The notes: generated from the sequence alone by a model not told the origin. A DNA stretch of 64,000 nucleotides from Alteromonas halophila (GCF_014651815.1 NZ_BMXP01000007.1:1-64000), one strand, 5' to 3'; counted from the first letter of the stretch, positions 25,569-36,596 are shown. Program-made: numbers and translations.

Positions 25569-26678
25569 TTATTGCACCTGATTTTTTTCGAGGGTGATCT
25601 GTTTACCCGATGAGGCACTGAGCCTGGCAGCATCGAGAATTCTCATCACCAGCATATTATTTTCCAGCGAAGATAACGCATAGGGTTCAGGAGTAATGCT
25701 GCCGTCTATAACGGCCTTGAAGTAACTGAAGGGATCATCATAGGGGTATGGGCGTTCACTCAATGTTTTTGTTGTCTGGGCAAAATCATCGTAACCTTCG
25801 GCCACCCGTTTGCGGTATGTGTGTCTGTTATCGGCATAAAGCACTCCGGTTTCGCCATACACTTCCATATCTTTGCGGCCAATAGGCCAGTTCCATGATG
25901 CCTGAATCACCGCCTGTTTATCCGGGTAGGTCAATATTATGGTGGCCTCATCGTCGACTAAGGGGTGATTCCCGGGTTGCAGTTGCTGGGTAATGGCAGT
26001 GACCGAATCAGGAAGCTGCCCATTCGTCAGCCAGGTCATAAGGTTTACTCCGTAGCAGCCAAAATCCATTATCGCCCCACCACCGTTTTCAGCCGGATCC
26101 AGCAGCCAGTCGAGAAACTCTTCGTTGATGCCCAGTTTTACCGGACCTTTGTGGCCGTCACGTACAATTACTTTACGCATCGGGCCTACCGCGTCGGCGG
26201 TCAGTACCTGCTTTACTTTGTGGTTGGTCGGGTACCAGGTGGTTTCATAATTTGTCAGCAGATGGATATCGTGCTTGTTAGCAAGGCTGGCCATTTGTTG
26301 TGCATGCTCGAGGTTTATCGCCAGCGGCTTTTCCACCATGACGTGGATCCCTTTGGGCGCGGCCGCCTGAACCACCTCAAGGTGTTCGCGAATACTGCCG
26401 AACGCGGTAACAGCATCAGGCTCAGTGGCGTCTAGCATCGCCTCCAGACTGGGGTATACCTTGTCTATCGAGTAACCGTGCTGTTCACTGTAACGCTTTG
26501 CCAGCGCGCGATTAGATTCAGCAATACCGACAATTTCAATGTCGCCGCGCTTCTCACTTTCAAAAATCCAGTGCACGTGTGTGTGAGTAAGACCCGCCAC
26601 ACCAATACGCAATTTATCAGCCGCCATCGCCTGCCCCCACATTACAAGCGTTGCAACTACACATAGTACCCACTTCAT
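25569..26678 (-). CDS. Exported Gfo/Idh/MocA-family oxidoreductase
   Basis: This protein has 369 residues from ATG 26678, which is preceded by AAGGGAAGGAA and opens a Sec signal peptide (MKWVLCVVATLVMWGQAMA). An upstream in-frame ATG at 26699 has no RBS. The mature part starts with the Rossmann segment KLRIGVAGLTHTHVHWI and has the EKP motif in VMVEKPLAINLEHA. The remainder is the family's C-terminal domain (GGGAIMDFGCYGVNLMTWL). Exported members exist (glucose-fructose oxidoreductase type), usually with a tightly bound cofactor; here the signal lacks a twin arginine, which is unusual for a cofactor-loaded enzyme. Substrate unknown. It is not closely similar to the cytoplasmic homologue at 7030-8055. 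Confidence 0.85.
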   Translation of the reverse strand: MKWVLCVVATLVMWGQAMAADKLRIGVAGLTHTHVHWIFESEKRGDIEIVGIAESNRALAKRYSEQHGYSIDKVYPSLEAMLDATEPDAVTAFGSIREHLEVVQAAAPKGIHVMVEKPLAINLEHAQQMASLANKHDIHLLTNYETTWYPTNHKVKQVLTADAVGPMRKVIVRDGHKGPVKLGINEEFLDWLLDPAENGGGAIMDFGCYGVNLMTWLTNGQLPDSVTAITQQLQPGNHPLVDDEATIILTYPDKQAVIQASWNWPIGRKDMEVYGETGVLYADNRHTYRKRVAEGYDDFAQTTKTLSERPYPYDDPFSYFKAVIDGSITPEPYALSSLENNMLVMRILDAARLSASSGKQITLEKNQVQ

Positions 26679-26765
26679 TTCCTTCCCTTGATTCGACATG
26701 GCTTTATAAAATTTAGCTTATCCTACCTTGCCATTCATGCAACGGGCTTTTGGATTAGCAGACAC

Positions 26766-26793
26766 AAAAAAGGCGCTCCGAAGAGCGCCTTTT
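26766..26793 (-). terminator. Rho-independent terminator of groESL
   Basis: The stem GGCGCTC (26772-26778) pairs with GAGCGCC (26783-26789) over a four-base loop that reads TTCG on the minus strand. It is followed on the minus strand by a run of six T (26771-26766). It ends the groESL transcript about 30 bp past the groEL stop. Ts also follow on the plus strand, so it may work both ways. Confidence 0.9.
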
Positions 26794-26817
26794 ATAAAGC
26801 ATTAAGCTTAGGCTGGC

Positions 26818-28482
<1,665 letters not shown>

Positions 28483-28503
28483 TTAAAACGGGATAAACGG
28501 ATG

Positions 28504-28794
28504 TTATTCGACGATGGCCAGGATGTCGGCTTCGCTCAGGATAAGCACTTCTTCGCCATCCAGCTTGTCAGTTTTCACGCCGTAACCGTCGTTGAAAATA
28601 ACGGTGTCGCCAACTTTAACGTCCAGAGCTTTTACATCACCATTTTCAAGGATGCGGCCATTGCCAACTGCGATCACCTCGCCACGCGTGGATTTCTCCG
28701 CGGCAGAGCCGGTCAGCACGATGCCTCCGGCAGATTTGCTTTCTTGCTCTGCGCGCTTGATGATTACGCGGTCGTGTAAAGGACGAATTGCCAT
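28504..28794 (-). CDS. groES: 10-kDa co-chaperonin GroES
   Basis: These 96 residues form the heptameric lid of GroEL. The start [14 protein letters not shown] at 28794 has AGGAG 8 bases upstream; an earlier ATG at 28818 lies in front of this RBS and is not used. The mobile loop is [14 protein letters not shown]. Transcription is likely driven by the sigma-32-type promoter at 28911-28941. Confidence 0.98.
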   Translation of the reverse strand: MAIRPLHDRVIIKRAEQESKSAGGIVLTGSAAEKSTRGEVIAVGNGRILENGDVKALDVKVGDTVIFNDGYGVKTDKLDGEEVLILSEADILAIVE

Positions 28795-28840
28795 TTTCAA
28801 GTCTCCTGAAAATTTCACTATTCAAGTAAGTTTATGAATC

Positions 28841-28891
28841 GACGCACGTTGTACGTGTGTCGTTTACCCAAGTGTCCTGATTTCTCAGGAC
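28841..28891 (-). other. Two hairpins in the groES 5' leader
   Basis: GACGCACGT (28841-28849) pairs with ACGTGTGTC (28853-28861) over three bases with one G-T pair. GTCCTGA (28874-28880) pairs with TCAGGAC (28885-28891) over four bases. Both lie between the predicted transcription start and the groES ribosome-binding site. The sequence does not match CIRCE. They could tune message stability or temperature response; this is inference. Confidence 0.45.
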
Positions 28892-28910
28892 AAAAAATCA
28901 TTCTGCCCGG

Positions 28911-28941
28911 ATAAATGGGGGAGTAGCCGGACAAACTCAAG
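28911..28941 (-). promoter_or_regulatory. Sigma-32 (heat-shock) promoter of groESL
   Basis: On the minus strand CTTGAG (28941-28936) is followed after 15 bp by CCCCATTTAT (28920-28911). This is very near the RpoH consensus CTTGAAA-N13/15-CCCCATNT. It lies about 117 bp upstream of the groES start. Confidence 0.8.
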
Positions 28942-29030
28942 TGTTTTAAATCAAAAAATACAAATTTTTTTCAAGGCGGCTGGCTGGCGGCCCGGAACAG
29001 GACCCAGCCTGTTCGCGTGGCCACAGAAAA

Positions 29031-29528
29031 TTAGCGGATCCGGCGGTCAGGATCCTGCTCGGTTTTATCGGCGTACTCGCCTTCAATCACGTCGTCATCG
29101 TTTTTGCGGGTACGGTATTGCTCATAATGCGCACCAGCTCCGGTCTGGGTGTACTGACCTGCAGACGTGACCACCCGCATTTTCATATGCTTGCTGATGT
29201 GTGCGGCCAGGATGTGCCTGGTGCCCGGCAACACGAAAAGAAAGCCGAGAATATCGGTAATAAAGCCGGGGGTTACCAATAAGATGCCTGCCACCACCAG
29301 CATCATGCCTTCTACCAATTCGCGGCCCGGAATAGTATTTTGCTGCATCTTTTGCTGCGCAGTCTGTAACGTGTGCAGGCCTTCCCGGCGAACCAGGTAG
29401 GCGCCCGCAAAGGCGGTAATGATGACCAGGGCAATAGTATTCCAGCCGCCGATAATGCCGCCAACCTGTACCAGTACCGCAATTTCGATAATGGGCATGG
29501 CGGCAAAAAGTAAAAATAGTAGTCGCAC
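29031..29528 (-). CDS. fxsA: FxsA family membrane protein
   Basis: FxsA is a small inner-membrane protein named for suppressing F exclusion of phage T7 when overproduced; its cellular role is unclear. From GTG 29528 the product has 165 residues, beginning MRLLFLLFAAMPIIEIAVLV like E. coli FxsA (158 residues). GGAGAG stands upstream of the GTG. Hydrophobic segments run at about 2-20, 25-45 and 65-95 (MMLVVAGILLVTPGFITD), and the tail is hydrophilic and acidic. A longer frame to 29597 is unlikely. In E. coli fxsA also neighbours groESL. Confidence 0.9.
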   Translation of the reverse strand: MRLLFLLFAAMPIIEIAVLVQVGGIIGGWNTIALVIITAFAGAYLVRREGLHTLQTAQQKMQQNTIPGRELVEGMMLVVAGILLVTPGFITDILGFLFVLPGTRHILAAHISKHMKMRVVTSAGQYTQTGAGAHYEQYRTRKNDDDVIEGEYADKTEQDPDRRIR

Positions 29529-29683
29529 CGGGCTCTCCAGTTTTTGCTCAATATGACTGTATTGGGGCGACACGCAGACTTTGCAATGGGTTCGCACTGT
29601 GTCGACAAGGTGACAACCTAATGAGACAGACGGCGAATAACTGTGAAAGAATAGGGCGTACGATCAGGTCTTTTGGAGGTGTT

Positions 29684-30016
29684 ATGGCAGCCATAATTAT
29701 TTTATCGACAGCCCCCAGTCATGCGTCGGCCAGACAGATTGCCGATGCATTAATTGAAGCGCGGCTTGCGGCCTGTGTGCAGTTGCTACCGCAGTTAGAG
29801 TCGGTATACCACTGGGATGGTAAAGTTGAGTCTGACAATGAGTGTCAGGTTATCATAAAGACCACATCAGACGCGCAACAGGCTGCGTTTGATAAGGTCT
29901 CTGAGCTGCACCCGTATGCCGTCCCCCAATGGCTGATAATTAATGATGTGAGTGGCAGTGATGCGTATATAACCTGGCTTCACGACGAAGTCAGCGCGCC
30001 ACTTAAACGCCAATAA
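29684..30016 (+). CDS. cutA: Divalent-cation tolerance protein CutA
   Basis: CutA is a small trimeric ferredoxin-like protein linked to copper tolerance; its true function is unsettled. The product is 110 residues from ATG 29684, with GGAGG 5-6 bases upstream; an ATG at 29621 in the same frame is not supported. Family segments LEARLAACVQ-like (IEARLAACVQLLP), SVYHWDGKVE and HPYAVPQWLI are all present. It precedes dsbD by 10 bp, the same order as in E. coli (cutA-dsbD). Confidence 0.95.
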   Translation: MAAIIILSTAPSHASARQIADALIEARLAACVQLLPQLESVYHWDGKVESDNECQVIIKTTSDAQQAAFDKVSELHPYAVPQWLIINDVSGSDAYITWLHDEVSAPLKRQ

Positions 30017-30026
30017 ACGAGGATTT

Positions 30027-31808
30027 ATGAAGCACCTGTTACTGCTGGTTTTACTGAGTCTCACCGTTGCTTTTACGCCACAACTGGCTCACGCCCAATT
30101 CAACGATGACGGCATGGATGATGTTTTTGGCGGCGAAGAACAGACGTTTCTGAAGGTTGATGAGGCGTTTGAATTTGATTTTAATCAGCAGGATGACACG
30201 CTCGTTATCAGGTTCGCCATAGCTGACGGGTATTACCTGTATAAAAAGCAGTTTAAGTTTGTCAGCGACAGCGCGGAGCTTGGCAACGCCGCCTTCCCTA
30301 AAGGAAAAATGATTGAGGATGAGTTTTTCGGAACCTCTGAAGTCTTTTTTGAAGATCTGACGATTCGCCTGCCGGTTAGCAAGGCAACCGAGGATGCGCT
30401 GGTTAAAGTGCGCTATCAGGGCTGCGCAGAAGCCGGTTTATGTTACCCGCCAACGGTGAAGCAGGTGTACCTGAGCGAAGTCGGCACTGCGTCATCACAG
30501 ACTGGCAATGCTACCCAGTCTGAGCAGTTTTCACTGGCCGACCGGTTAAGCAGTAGCGACAGTGTGGCGATCACCTTATTGTTGTTTCTGGTGCTGGGCA
30601 TTGGCCTGGCATTTACGCCCTGCGTGTTTCCTATGTACCCCATTATCTCCGGCATTGTGATTGGTCAGGGTAAAGACATTAAGCTGTCACGGGCCCTGTC
30701 ACTGTCGTTTATCTACGTGCAGGGCATGGCCATAACCTATTCGCTGCTGGGGCTGATCGTGGCCTCGGCGGGCGTACAATTTCAGGCTGCGCTGCAACAT
30801 CCGGTAATTCTGGGCGTCTTCATCGTGGCCTTTGTGCTGCTGGCCATCGCCATGTTTGGTGCCTATGAAATTCAGTTACCGGCGGCCTGGCAACAGCGCC
30901 TGAACAACCTTAGCAATGATCAGACCCGTGGCTCGTTTGTGGGAGTGTTTATCATGGGTGTGCTGTCTGGTCTGGTCGCCTCGCCCTGCACGACCGCACC
31001 GCTCACCGGTATTTTGCTGTTTATTGCACAAACCGGCGATATGGTCTTTGGCTTCATTGCCCTGTACGTGCTCAGCATCGGCATGGGGATCCCGCTGGTA
31101 CTGTTTGCCGTAACAGGGGGTAAACTGCTGCCAAAAGCTGGCAACTGGATGAACATTGTCAAAGTTACCTTCGGCTTTATGATGCTGGCCGTCGCGCTGA
31201 TTTTTGTCGAGCGCCTGTGGAGCAGTGATTATGTCAATCTGTTCTATGCGGCACTGGGCCTGGCAGCCTTTACCTATTACCAGGTGATGAATCAGGGCAG
31301 TGCCGCATCACTGGGCAAAGGCGTGCGCAGCCTGGTTATCTTTATCGGCTTATTTACCAGTGCCATGGTAGGCTACCAAACGCTGTTTAGCGACAGTTCA
31401 CTTACCCAGTCCAGCTCCACCAGCAGCGCCGGGCAGGCACACCCGGAATTTGTGGTGGTGAAAAACCTCGAAGATTTTGAGGCCAAGCTGGCAGATGCCA
31501 ACGCTCAGGGAAAATCGGTGATGGTGGACTTATATGCCGACTGGTGCGTAGCCTGTAAAGAGTTTGAAAAGTATACCTTCCCGGATGCCGCCGTGGTAGA
31601 GGCGTTAGATAATACGGTATGGATGCAGATTGATCTGACCGAGAATACGCCCACCAATCTGGCGTTTCAGGATGAGTTTGATGTACTGGGTCTGCCTACC
31701 ATTCTGTTTTTCAATAAAAACGGGACGGAAGTGCCACAATCACGGGTTACCGGCTTTATGAAAGCGGCACCGTTTGCCCGACATGTTGAGCAGGTGCTGC
31801 CTGAGTAA
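30027..31808 (+). CDS. dsbD: Thiol:disulfide interchange protein DsbD
   Basis: DsbD carries electrons from cytoplasmic thioredoxin across the inner membrane to periplasmic partners such as DsbC. It has 593 residues with a signal peptide (to about 24) and an N-terminal domain with the redox pair in GCAEAGLC. The eight-helix membrane domain contains cysteines in FTPCVFPMYP and ASPCTTAPLTG, and the C-terminal thioredoxin domain has WCVAC. All three redox modules are complete. It lies between cutA and an M23 peptidase gene and probably shares their transcript. Confidence 0.97.
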   Translation: MKHLLLLVLLSLTVAFTPQLAHAQFNDDGMDDVFGGEEQTFLKVDEAFEFDFNQQDDTLVIRFAIADGYYLYKKQFKFVSDSAELGNAAFPKGKMIEDEFFGTSEVFFEDLTIRLPVSKATEDALVKVRYQGCAEAGLCYPPTVKQVYLSEVGTASSQTGNATQSEQFSLADRLSSSDSVAITLLLFLVLGIGLAFTPCVFPMYPIISGIVIGQGKDIKLSRALSLSFIYVQGMAITYSLLGLIVASAGVQFQAALQHPVILGVFIVAFVLLAIAMFGAYEIQLPAAWQQRLNNLSNDQTRGSFVGVFIMGVLSGLVASPCTTAPLTGILLFIAQTGDMVFGFIALYVLSIGMGIPLVLFAVTGGKLLPKAGNWMNIVKVTFGFMMLAVALIFVERLWSSDYVNLFYAALGLAAFTYYQVMNQGSAASLGKGVRSLVIFIGLFTSAMVGYQTLFSDSSLTQSSSTSSAGQAHPEFVVVKNLEDFEAKLADANAQGKSVMVDLYADWCVACKEFEKYTFPDAAVVEALDNTVWMQIDLTENTPTNLAFQDEFDVLGLPTILFFNKNGTEVPQSRVTGFMKAAPFARHVEQVLPE

Positions 31809-31817
31809 GGAAGATGC

Positions 31818-32597
31818 ATGCGTGTCGTTCTTCTCTGTGTATTATTCACAGTTAATAGCTACAACGCGCTGGCGGACACCCGCTGTTTTGATCAGCAGCG
31901 GTTTTGTTTCGCCACCGAGCGCGACGATGACCGCTACACGTTAACCTTGTACCGGCACGCACCATTACCGGTTGTTGTCACCGTTTATGCGCCGCAGCTT
32001 GCCTCACACCATGCCACTTATGCACTTGTCGATGACACACCGGTTACACTTGCTACCCTGGACAATCCTGCCGCTTTCTGGCGTACGATGCGCGTACGCT
32101 GGACACCGGGCGAGCTAAATGCCACGCACAATGATGACATACGCTATTCACCGCCTCTGAAACCTATCGACGCGTATCCCATCGTCCAGGGTTACGACGG
32201 GCAGTTCAGCCACACGGGGGATTCACGCTACGCACTGGATTTTGCCGCCGATGTCGGCACCCCGGTTTATGCAGCGCGCGGTGGCGTAGTGATCGATGTA
32301 AAAGCGGACAGTAATTCCGGTGGTGCCTCACAACGTTACGCCGGTGACGCCAACTATATCGCTATCCTGCATGATGACGGTACCACCGGTGAATATTATC
32401 ACTTGAAGCATCAGGGTGTGCGGGTAAGCCGGGGTGAGCAGGTCGCCCGGGGTGCACATATTGGTGATACTGGTAACACCGGCTTTTCCTCCCTGCCGCA
32501 TCTGCACTTTGCCGTTTACCGGGCGAAAAGTCATGGCCGGTTTGAATCGGTGCGGGTCCGCTTCTCGCCACCACTCATCGACACCAGCACTCATTAA
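31818..32597 (+). CDS. Exported M23-family (LytM-type) metallopeptidase
   Basis: This 259-residue protein has a short signal peptide (MRVVLLCVLFTVNSYNALA). A beta-rich N-terminal region with an early cysteine pair follows, then a LytM domain from about 135. Zinc-site motifs are SHTGDSRYALDF (HxxxD-like) and HLHF near the C-terminus, with GNTGFSSLPHLH typical of the family. Such enzymes cut peptidoglycan cross-links or activate amidases; all motif residues seem present, so an active enzyme is likely. It starts 9 bp after dsbD on the same strand. Confidence 0.87.
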   Translation: MRVVLLCVLFTVNSYNALADTRCFDQQRFCFATERDDDRYTLTLYRHAPLPVVVTVYAPQLASHHATYALVDDTPVTLATLDNPAAFWRTMRVRWTPGELNATHNDDIRYSPPLKPIDAYPIVQGYDGQFSHTGDSRYALDFAADVGTPVYAARGGVVIDVKADSNSGGASQRYAGDANYIAILHDDGTTGEYYHLKHQGVRVSRGEQVARGAHIGDTGNTGFSSLPHLHFAVYRAKSHGRFESVRVRFSPPLIDTSTH

Positions 32598-32884
32598 GGT
32601 TACCAAGAGATTAGCCATTGCTTGCGAAACCTGCCTTTCGACTACGCACTGCAGGACTCGCTGAATGATGACAGACGTATTCGCATCTTCTTTTACCTTC
32701 CTAACTTTGCATCGAAATCACCTGATTAGACCAGTATTTTGCTGCGAAATCTGTGAACGGAACTATAATCAGGCTCAGTTGCCGAAAACGATACGTACAA
32801 TTGGTTTTATTTCGTGCAACTTGCTATGAATTTTGCTGAAATGACTCAACGACGTAACTTTTAAAGCACGATAGCAGCAATTTG

Positions 32885-33331
32885 ATGAATATTTTGATTA
32901 TTAATGGCCCTAACCTGAATCTGTTGGGGCGGCGAGAGCCAGATAAATACGGGCACCAGACGCTCACGGACATTGTTGACGCTCTGACGGCGCAGGCAGA
33001 CTCTGCCGGCGCGACGTTATCCCATTTCCAGTCAAATGCTGAGCACGCCATCATTGATCGTATACATCAGGCCATGGACACCGCCGACGCTATCATTATT
33101 AATCCAGGTGCACTTACTCATACCAGTATTGGTTTACGGGACGCGCTGCTTGCGGTGCAGGTCCCCTTTTTTGAAGTGCACCTGTCGAATATTCACGCCC
33201 GCGAATCATTCCGGCATCACTCGTACCTGTCAGATGTCGCCGCAGGCGTTATCGTGGGCATGGGTCCGATTGGCTATGCGCTGGCGTTAACCGCCGCACT
33301 GAATTTACCGTCTAAACAACAAAATAACTGA
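32885..33331 (+). CDS. aroQ: 3-dehydroquinate dehydratase, type II
   Basis: AroQ removes water from 3-dehydroquinate in the shikimate pathway. It has 148 residues, and the type II enzyme is a dodecamer. The N-terminus [17 protein letters not shown] is the family signature; the active-site region includes NPGALTHTS and [18 protein letters not shown] 32885 is preferred over a TTG one codon earlier; the RBS is weak. It heads the aroQ-accB-accC operon, a common arrangement. Confidence 0.97.
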   Translation: MNILIINGPNLNLLGRREPDKYGHQTLTDIVDALTAQADSAGATLSHFQSNAEHAIIDRIHQAMDTADAIIINPGALTHTSIGLRDALLAVQVPFFEVHLSNIHARESFRHHSYLSDVAAGVIVGMGPIGYALALTAALNLPSKQQNN

Positions 33332-33339
33332 GACAGAAC

Positions 33340-33798
33340 ATGGATATAAGAAAGATTAAAAAACTTATTGAGCTGGTAGAAGAATCTGGCGTTGCCGAGC
33401 TGGAAATTACCGAAGGCGAAGAGTCTGTACGTATTCACCGGGGGCCGTCCGGTGCGCCGCAACCGATGCAGTATAATTATGCAGCACCGGCACCGCAGGC
33501 CGCACCTCAGGCACCGGCTGCTCCTGCCGCACCCAGTGAACCCGAAACACCGGCCGCACCGAGCGGTCATACTGTCAAATCACCGATGGTGGGTACTTTT
33601 TACCGCGCTTCGTCGCCTACCGCGAAACCATTTGTAGAAGTGGGTCAGTCAGTGAAAGTTGGCGATACACTTTGCATTGTTGAAGCAATGAAAATGATGA
33701 ATCAGATTGAAGCCGATAAAGCCGGTGTTGTGAAAGACATCCTGGTTGATAATCAGGATCCGGTGGAGTTTGATCAGCCACTGTTCGTCATCGAATAA
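33340..33798 (+). CDS. accB: Biotin carboxyl carrier protein of acetyl-CoA carboxylase
   Basis: This protein of 152 residues carries biotin between the carboxylase and transferase parts of acetyl-CoA carboxylase, the first step in fatty-acid synthesis. Residues 38-75 are an Ala/Pro hinge. The biotinyl domain has EAMKMM with K118 as the biotinylated lysine. It starts 8 bp after aroQ and is followed by accC after 13 bp. Confidence 0.98.
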   Translation: MDIRKIKKLIELVEESGVAELEITEGEESVRIHRGPSGAPQPMQYNYAAPAPQAAPQAPAAPAAPSEPETPAAPSGHTVKSPMVGTFYRASSPTAKPFVEVGQSVKVGDTLCIVEAMKMMNQIEADKAGVVKDILVDNQDPVEFDQPLFVIE

Positions 33799-33811
33799 CC
33801 AGGCGGCCGCT

Positions 33812-35155
33812 ATGCTAGATAAAGTACTAATTGCCAACCGTGGCGAAATAGCACTGCGTATTTTGCGTGCCTGCAAAGAGCTGGGCATCAAAACCGTTGC
33901 TGTGCATTCCACCGCGGATAAGAATCTCAAACACGTTTTGCTGGCCGATGAGTCAATTTGCATTGGTAAAGCCTCTGCCACTGAGAGTTATCTGAACATT
34001 CCCCGCATTATTGCGGCGGCAGAAGTCACCAATTCGATTGCCATTCATCCGGGCTACGGGTTCCTCGCAGAAAACGCTGACTTTGCCGAAGCTGTTGAAA
34101 AAAGCGGGTTTATCTTCGTGGGTCCTACCGCAGACACCATTAGTCTGATGGGCGACAAGGTGTCGGCCATCAACTCAATGAAAAAAGCCGGCGTGCCCTG
34201 TGTTCCCGGCTCAGACGGGCCACTTAACGATGACGCAGAGCGCAATAAAGGTATTGCCAAGCGCATCGGCTATCCCATCATCGTCAAAGCCGCCGGTGGC
34301 GGTGGCGGACGAGGAATGCGTGTGGTGCGTAAAGAGGAAGAGCTGATTAAAGCGATTGAAACCACGCAGGCGGAAGCAGGCGCGGCGTTTGGTAATGCCA
34401 CCGTCTACATGGAAAAGTTTCTTGAGAATCCCCGACACGTAGAAATTCAGGTGCTCGCGGATGGCCAGGGTAATGCCATACACCTGGGTGAACGTGACTG
34501 CTCAATGCAGCGTCGTCATCAGAAAGTCGTCGAAGAAGCGCCAGCGCCGGGTATTTCTGAGCAAATGCGCAGTAAAATCGGCGATCGCTGCCGTCGCGCC
34601 TGTATTGAAATTGGCTACCGTGGCGCAGGTACCTTCGAGTTTTTGTATGAAAACGGCGAGTTTTACTTCATTGAAATGAATACCCGCATTCAGGTCGAAC
34701 ACCCGGTGTCTGAAATGATCACCGGTGTCGATTTGATCAAGGAACAGCTACGTATTGCGGCGGGGCAGCCTCTGTCTATTGATCAGTCACAAATCCAGAT
34801 CCGCGGTCATGCCATTGAGTGCCGTATCAATGCTGAAGATCCTGAAACCTTCGTACCCAGTCCGGGGCACATTGATATGTTTCATTCTCCCGGCGGCCTT
34901 GGTGTCCGGTGGGACTCGCACATCTATGCTGGCTATGCGGTGCCGCCGTTCTATGATTCAATGATTGGTAAGCTCATTACCTACGGCGAGAGCCGTGATG
35001 AAGCTATTGCCCGCATGCGCCACGCGCTGGATGAGCTGGTCATCGACGGCATTAAAACCAACATTCCGCTGCAGCGGAAAATCATGTCTGATGAAAACTT
35101 TTTCGCGGGTGGTACCAATATCCACTATCTGGAAAAGAAACTCGGTATTAGCTAA
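33812..35155 (+). CDS. accC: Biotin carboxylase
   Basis: AccC carboxylates biotin on AccB using ATP and bicarbonate. It is 447 residues from ATG 33812 ([18 protein letters not shown]); an upstream frame to 33746 overlaps accB and is rejected. The ATP-grasp glycine loop is [14 protein letters not shown], and catalytic segments [12 protein letters not shown] and [13 protein letters not shown] are intact. Two terminators follow. In many gammaproteobacteria prmA comes soon after; here it is 9 kb away. Confidence 0.98.
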   Translation: MLDKVLIANRGEIALRILRACKELGIKTVAVHSTADKNLKHVLLADESICIGKASATESYLNIPRIIAAAEVTNSIAIHPGYGFLAENADFAEAVEKSGFIFVGPTADTISLMGDKVSAINSMKKAGVPCVPGSDGPLNDDAERNKGIAKRIGYPIIVKAAGGGGGRGMRVVRKEEELIKAIETTQAEAGAAFGNATVYMEKFLENPRHVEIQVLADGQGNAIHLGERDCSMQRRHQKVVEEAPAPGISEQMRSKIGDRCRRACIEIGYRGAGTFEFLYENGEFYFIEMNTRIQVEHPVSEMITGVDLIKEQLRIAAGQPLSIDQSQIQIRGHAIECRINAEDPETFVPSPGHIDMFHSPGGLGVRWDSHIYAGYAVPPFYDSMIGKLITYGESRDEAIARMRHALDELVIDGIKTNIPLQRKIMSDENFFAGGTNIHYLEKKLGIS

Positions 35156-35160
35156 AGAGG

Positions 35161-35200
35161 ACGCGCCGGACACCTTGGGAAGATACCCGGCGCGTTTTAT
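35161..35200 (+). terminator. Terminator after accC
   Basis: ACGCGCCGG (35161-35169) pairs with CCGGCGCGT (35187-35195), followed by TTTTAT. The loop is long (17 bases). It lies 5 bp beyond the accC stop. Confidence 0.7.
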
Positions 35201-35316
35201 CGATTGGTTTAATCGACAAAGCCTGATGGAGCATGTGCGGGGTGAAACGTATACTTCGTGTTGTTAAATGATGTGTTTCTCCCACACTTCCCTTAGGAAA
35301 CCTGACGTTTTCTTCA

Positions 35317-35342
35317 GCCGGTGCCTGTCACCGGCTTTTTTC
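35317..35342 (+). terminator. Second terminator downstream of accC
   Basis: GCCGGTG (35317-35323) pairs with CACCGGC (35329-35335) around CCTGT and is followed by six T. It separates the acc operon from the outer-membrane-like gene. Confidence 0.85.
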
Positions 35343-35415
35343 TGTGTGCATTTTATACTACTGTCATAAACCCGTGGCACTATTGGCATACGTTAAACTA
35401 TTATTTTCACCTTCT

Positions 35416-36351
35416 ATGACGATACGCCTTTGTTTGCTGTGTTTTTGCTGTGCGCTTTTGTTCAGTATTCCGGTAGCAGCAACCCCAGGGTATTCACACA
35501 ACCTGGATGTTCAGGTACGACTTGATAACCGCAGTAACCGCGCGCATCGTGAACAATACCGGTTGCGTTACTACCCATCTGTGACATTCAGCGAAAACAG
35601 CGCATGGTCACTTAACAGTTTTGTGGTCAGCGGCGATGACTTTTCTTCCAGCCACAATACCTTTGGCAGCGACAATACCGATCGCATCTATGTGCGCCGT
35701 CTGTTTGTACGGCATACCGGCGATTACGGTAAAACCGAAGCGGGCGTCATTCCCACTTATAAAGGACGGGTATCCTCGTCCGGACTGTCGAAGGATGGCT
35801 GGATTGAGGGACTACGGCATGTACGTTACCTGCCGAACGACAGCGCGCTGGAACTGGTTGTCGGTCAGCTTCACAACACCAATCCGGCCAATGCTCTGTC
35901 GACACCCGACGACCTGGACTATATCGAGCTGGAATATTCGGCGCGCATGGGGCAGGCGCAAAGCTTTGAAATCAGCGCAGAGCGCATGACCAATGGTAAC
36001 TTTTTACGCGGTGAGTATCGCTGGCGTTTCAGTAACGAAGCCACCGTGTTTGTTGAGCTGATTAAGCGCCTGGATAAAGACGAAACCAAGACGGTCATGG
36101 GGCTCAGCGGGCAATGGCAGATGGGTAACTATCCTCTTGAGTATTTTGCCCACTATTCCTATGTGAGCGAAGGGTTTGGTCCCCGCGCTGAGTTAACCGA
36201 GGACTTTCTGGGCACCGGCCATGGCATGTCTGCCGAACTTGAAGGCGAGTTGTGGTCGGACTGGCAACTTGACTGGTTCGTCCGCCTTGACGTGGTGGAC
36301 AGTGTGTCGCGGGTATTAACCGGGGTCAAATTCCCACTTCATTATCCCTGA
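35416..36351 (+). CDS. Predicted outer-membrane beta-barrel protein, function unknown
   Basis: From ATG 35416 it has 311 residues with a signal peptide (MTIRLCLLCFCCALLFSIPVAA). The mature part is made of alternating amphipathic strands rich in aromatic residues (for example YRLRYYPSVTFS, ELEYSARMGQAQSFEISAE, EYRWRFSNEATVFVELIK). It ends in a strand (FPLHYP) though not in the usual terminal Phe. The pattern suggests a porin-like barrel; no family was recognised. There is no clear RBS, so the start is uncertain (an upstream ATG at 35344 overlaps the terminator region). It stands alone between terminator-like hairpins. Confidence 0.7.
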   Translation: MTIRLCLLCFCCALLFSIPVAATPGYSHNLDVQVRLDNRSNRAHREQYRLRYYPSVTFSENSAWSLNSFVVSGDDFSSSHNTFGSDNTDRIYVRRLFVRHTGDYGKTEAGVIPTYKGRVSSSGLSKDGWIEGLRHVRYLPNDSALELVVGQLHNTNPANALSTPDDLDYIELEYSARMGQAQSFEISAERMTNGNFLRGEYRWRFSNEATVFVELIKRLDKDETKTVMGLSGQWQMGNYPLEYFAHYSYVSEGFGPRAELTEDFLGTGHGMSAELEGELWSDWQLDWFVRLDVVDSVSRVLTGVKFPLHYP

Positions 36352-36360
36352 TACACGTTA

Positions 36361-36386
36361 TAAAAAAGGCCCACCAGAGGTGGGCC
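36361..36386 (-). terminator. Terminator-like hairpin, T-run on minus strand
   Basis: GGCCCACC (36368-36375) pairs with GGTGGGCC (36379-36386) over three bases. Six A precede it at 36362-36367, giving a T-run on the minus strand. For the plus-strand gene ending at 36351 the hairpin alone may suffice. No minus-strand gene runs directly into it; the nearest ends at 37141. Confidence 0.55.
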
Positions 36387-36596
36387 AAACAGCAAGAACG
36401 CGTACACACTTCAACAGTGCATAGGTAGATACGTTGTCTCGCAGCCCCAGTTCACTCCCCTCAGGTTACGTTTTTTTAATAAAAAATGATTTCTCCGGCC
36501 AGGCTGCAGGCTTTATGACTGGCGGATAATATGTTTTTGTAACATGCAGAACTGACTTCTCGAATTTAATGCAACCTTGACTATAATTTGATTGTT

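Noticed and set aside
28841-28891. CIRCE operator of groES
   Set aside because: The inverted repeats do not contain TTAGCACTC/GAGTGCTAA, and a sigma-32 promoter already explains heat control.
33746-33811. Longer accC starting inside accB
   Set aside because: The extra 22 residues overlap accB and do not resemble biotin carboxylase, whose normal start [12 protein letters not shown] is at 33812.
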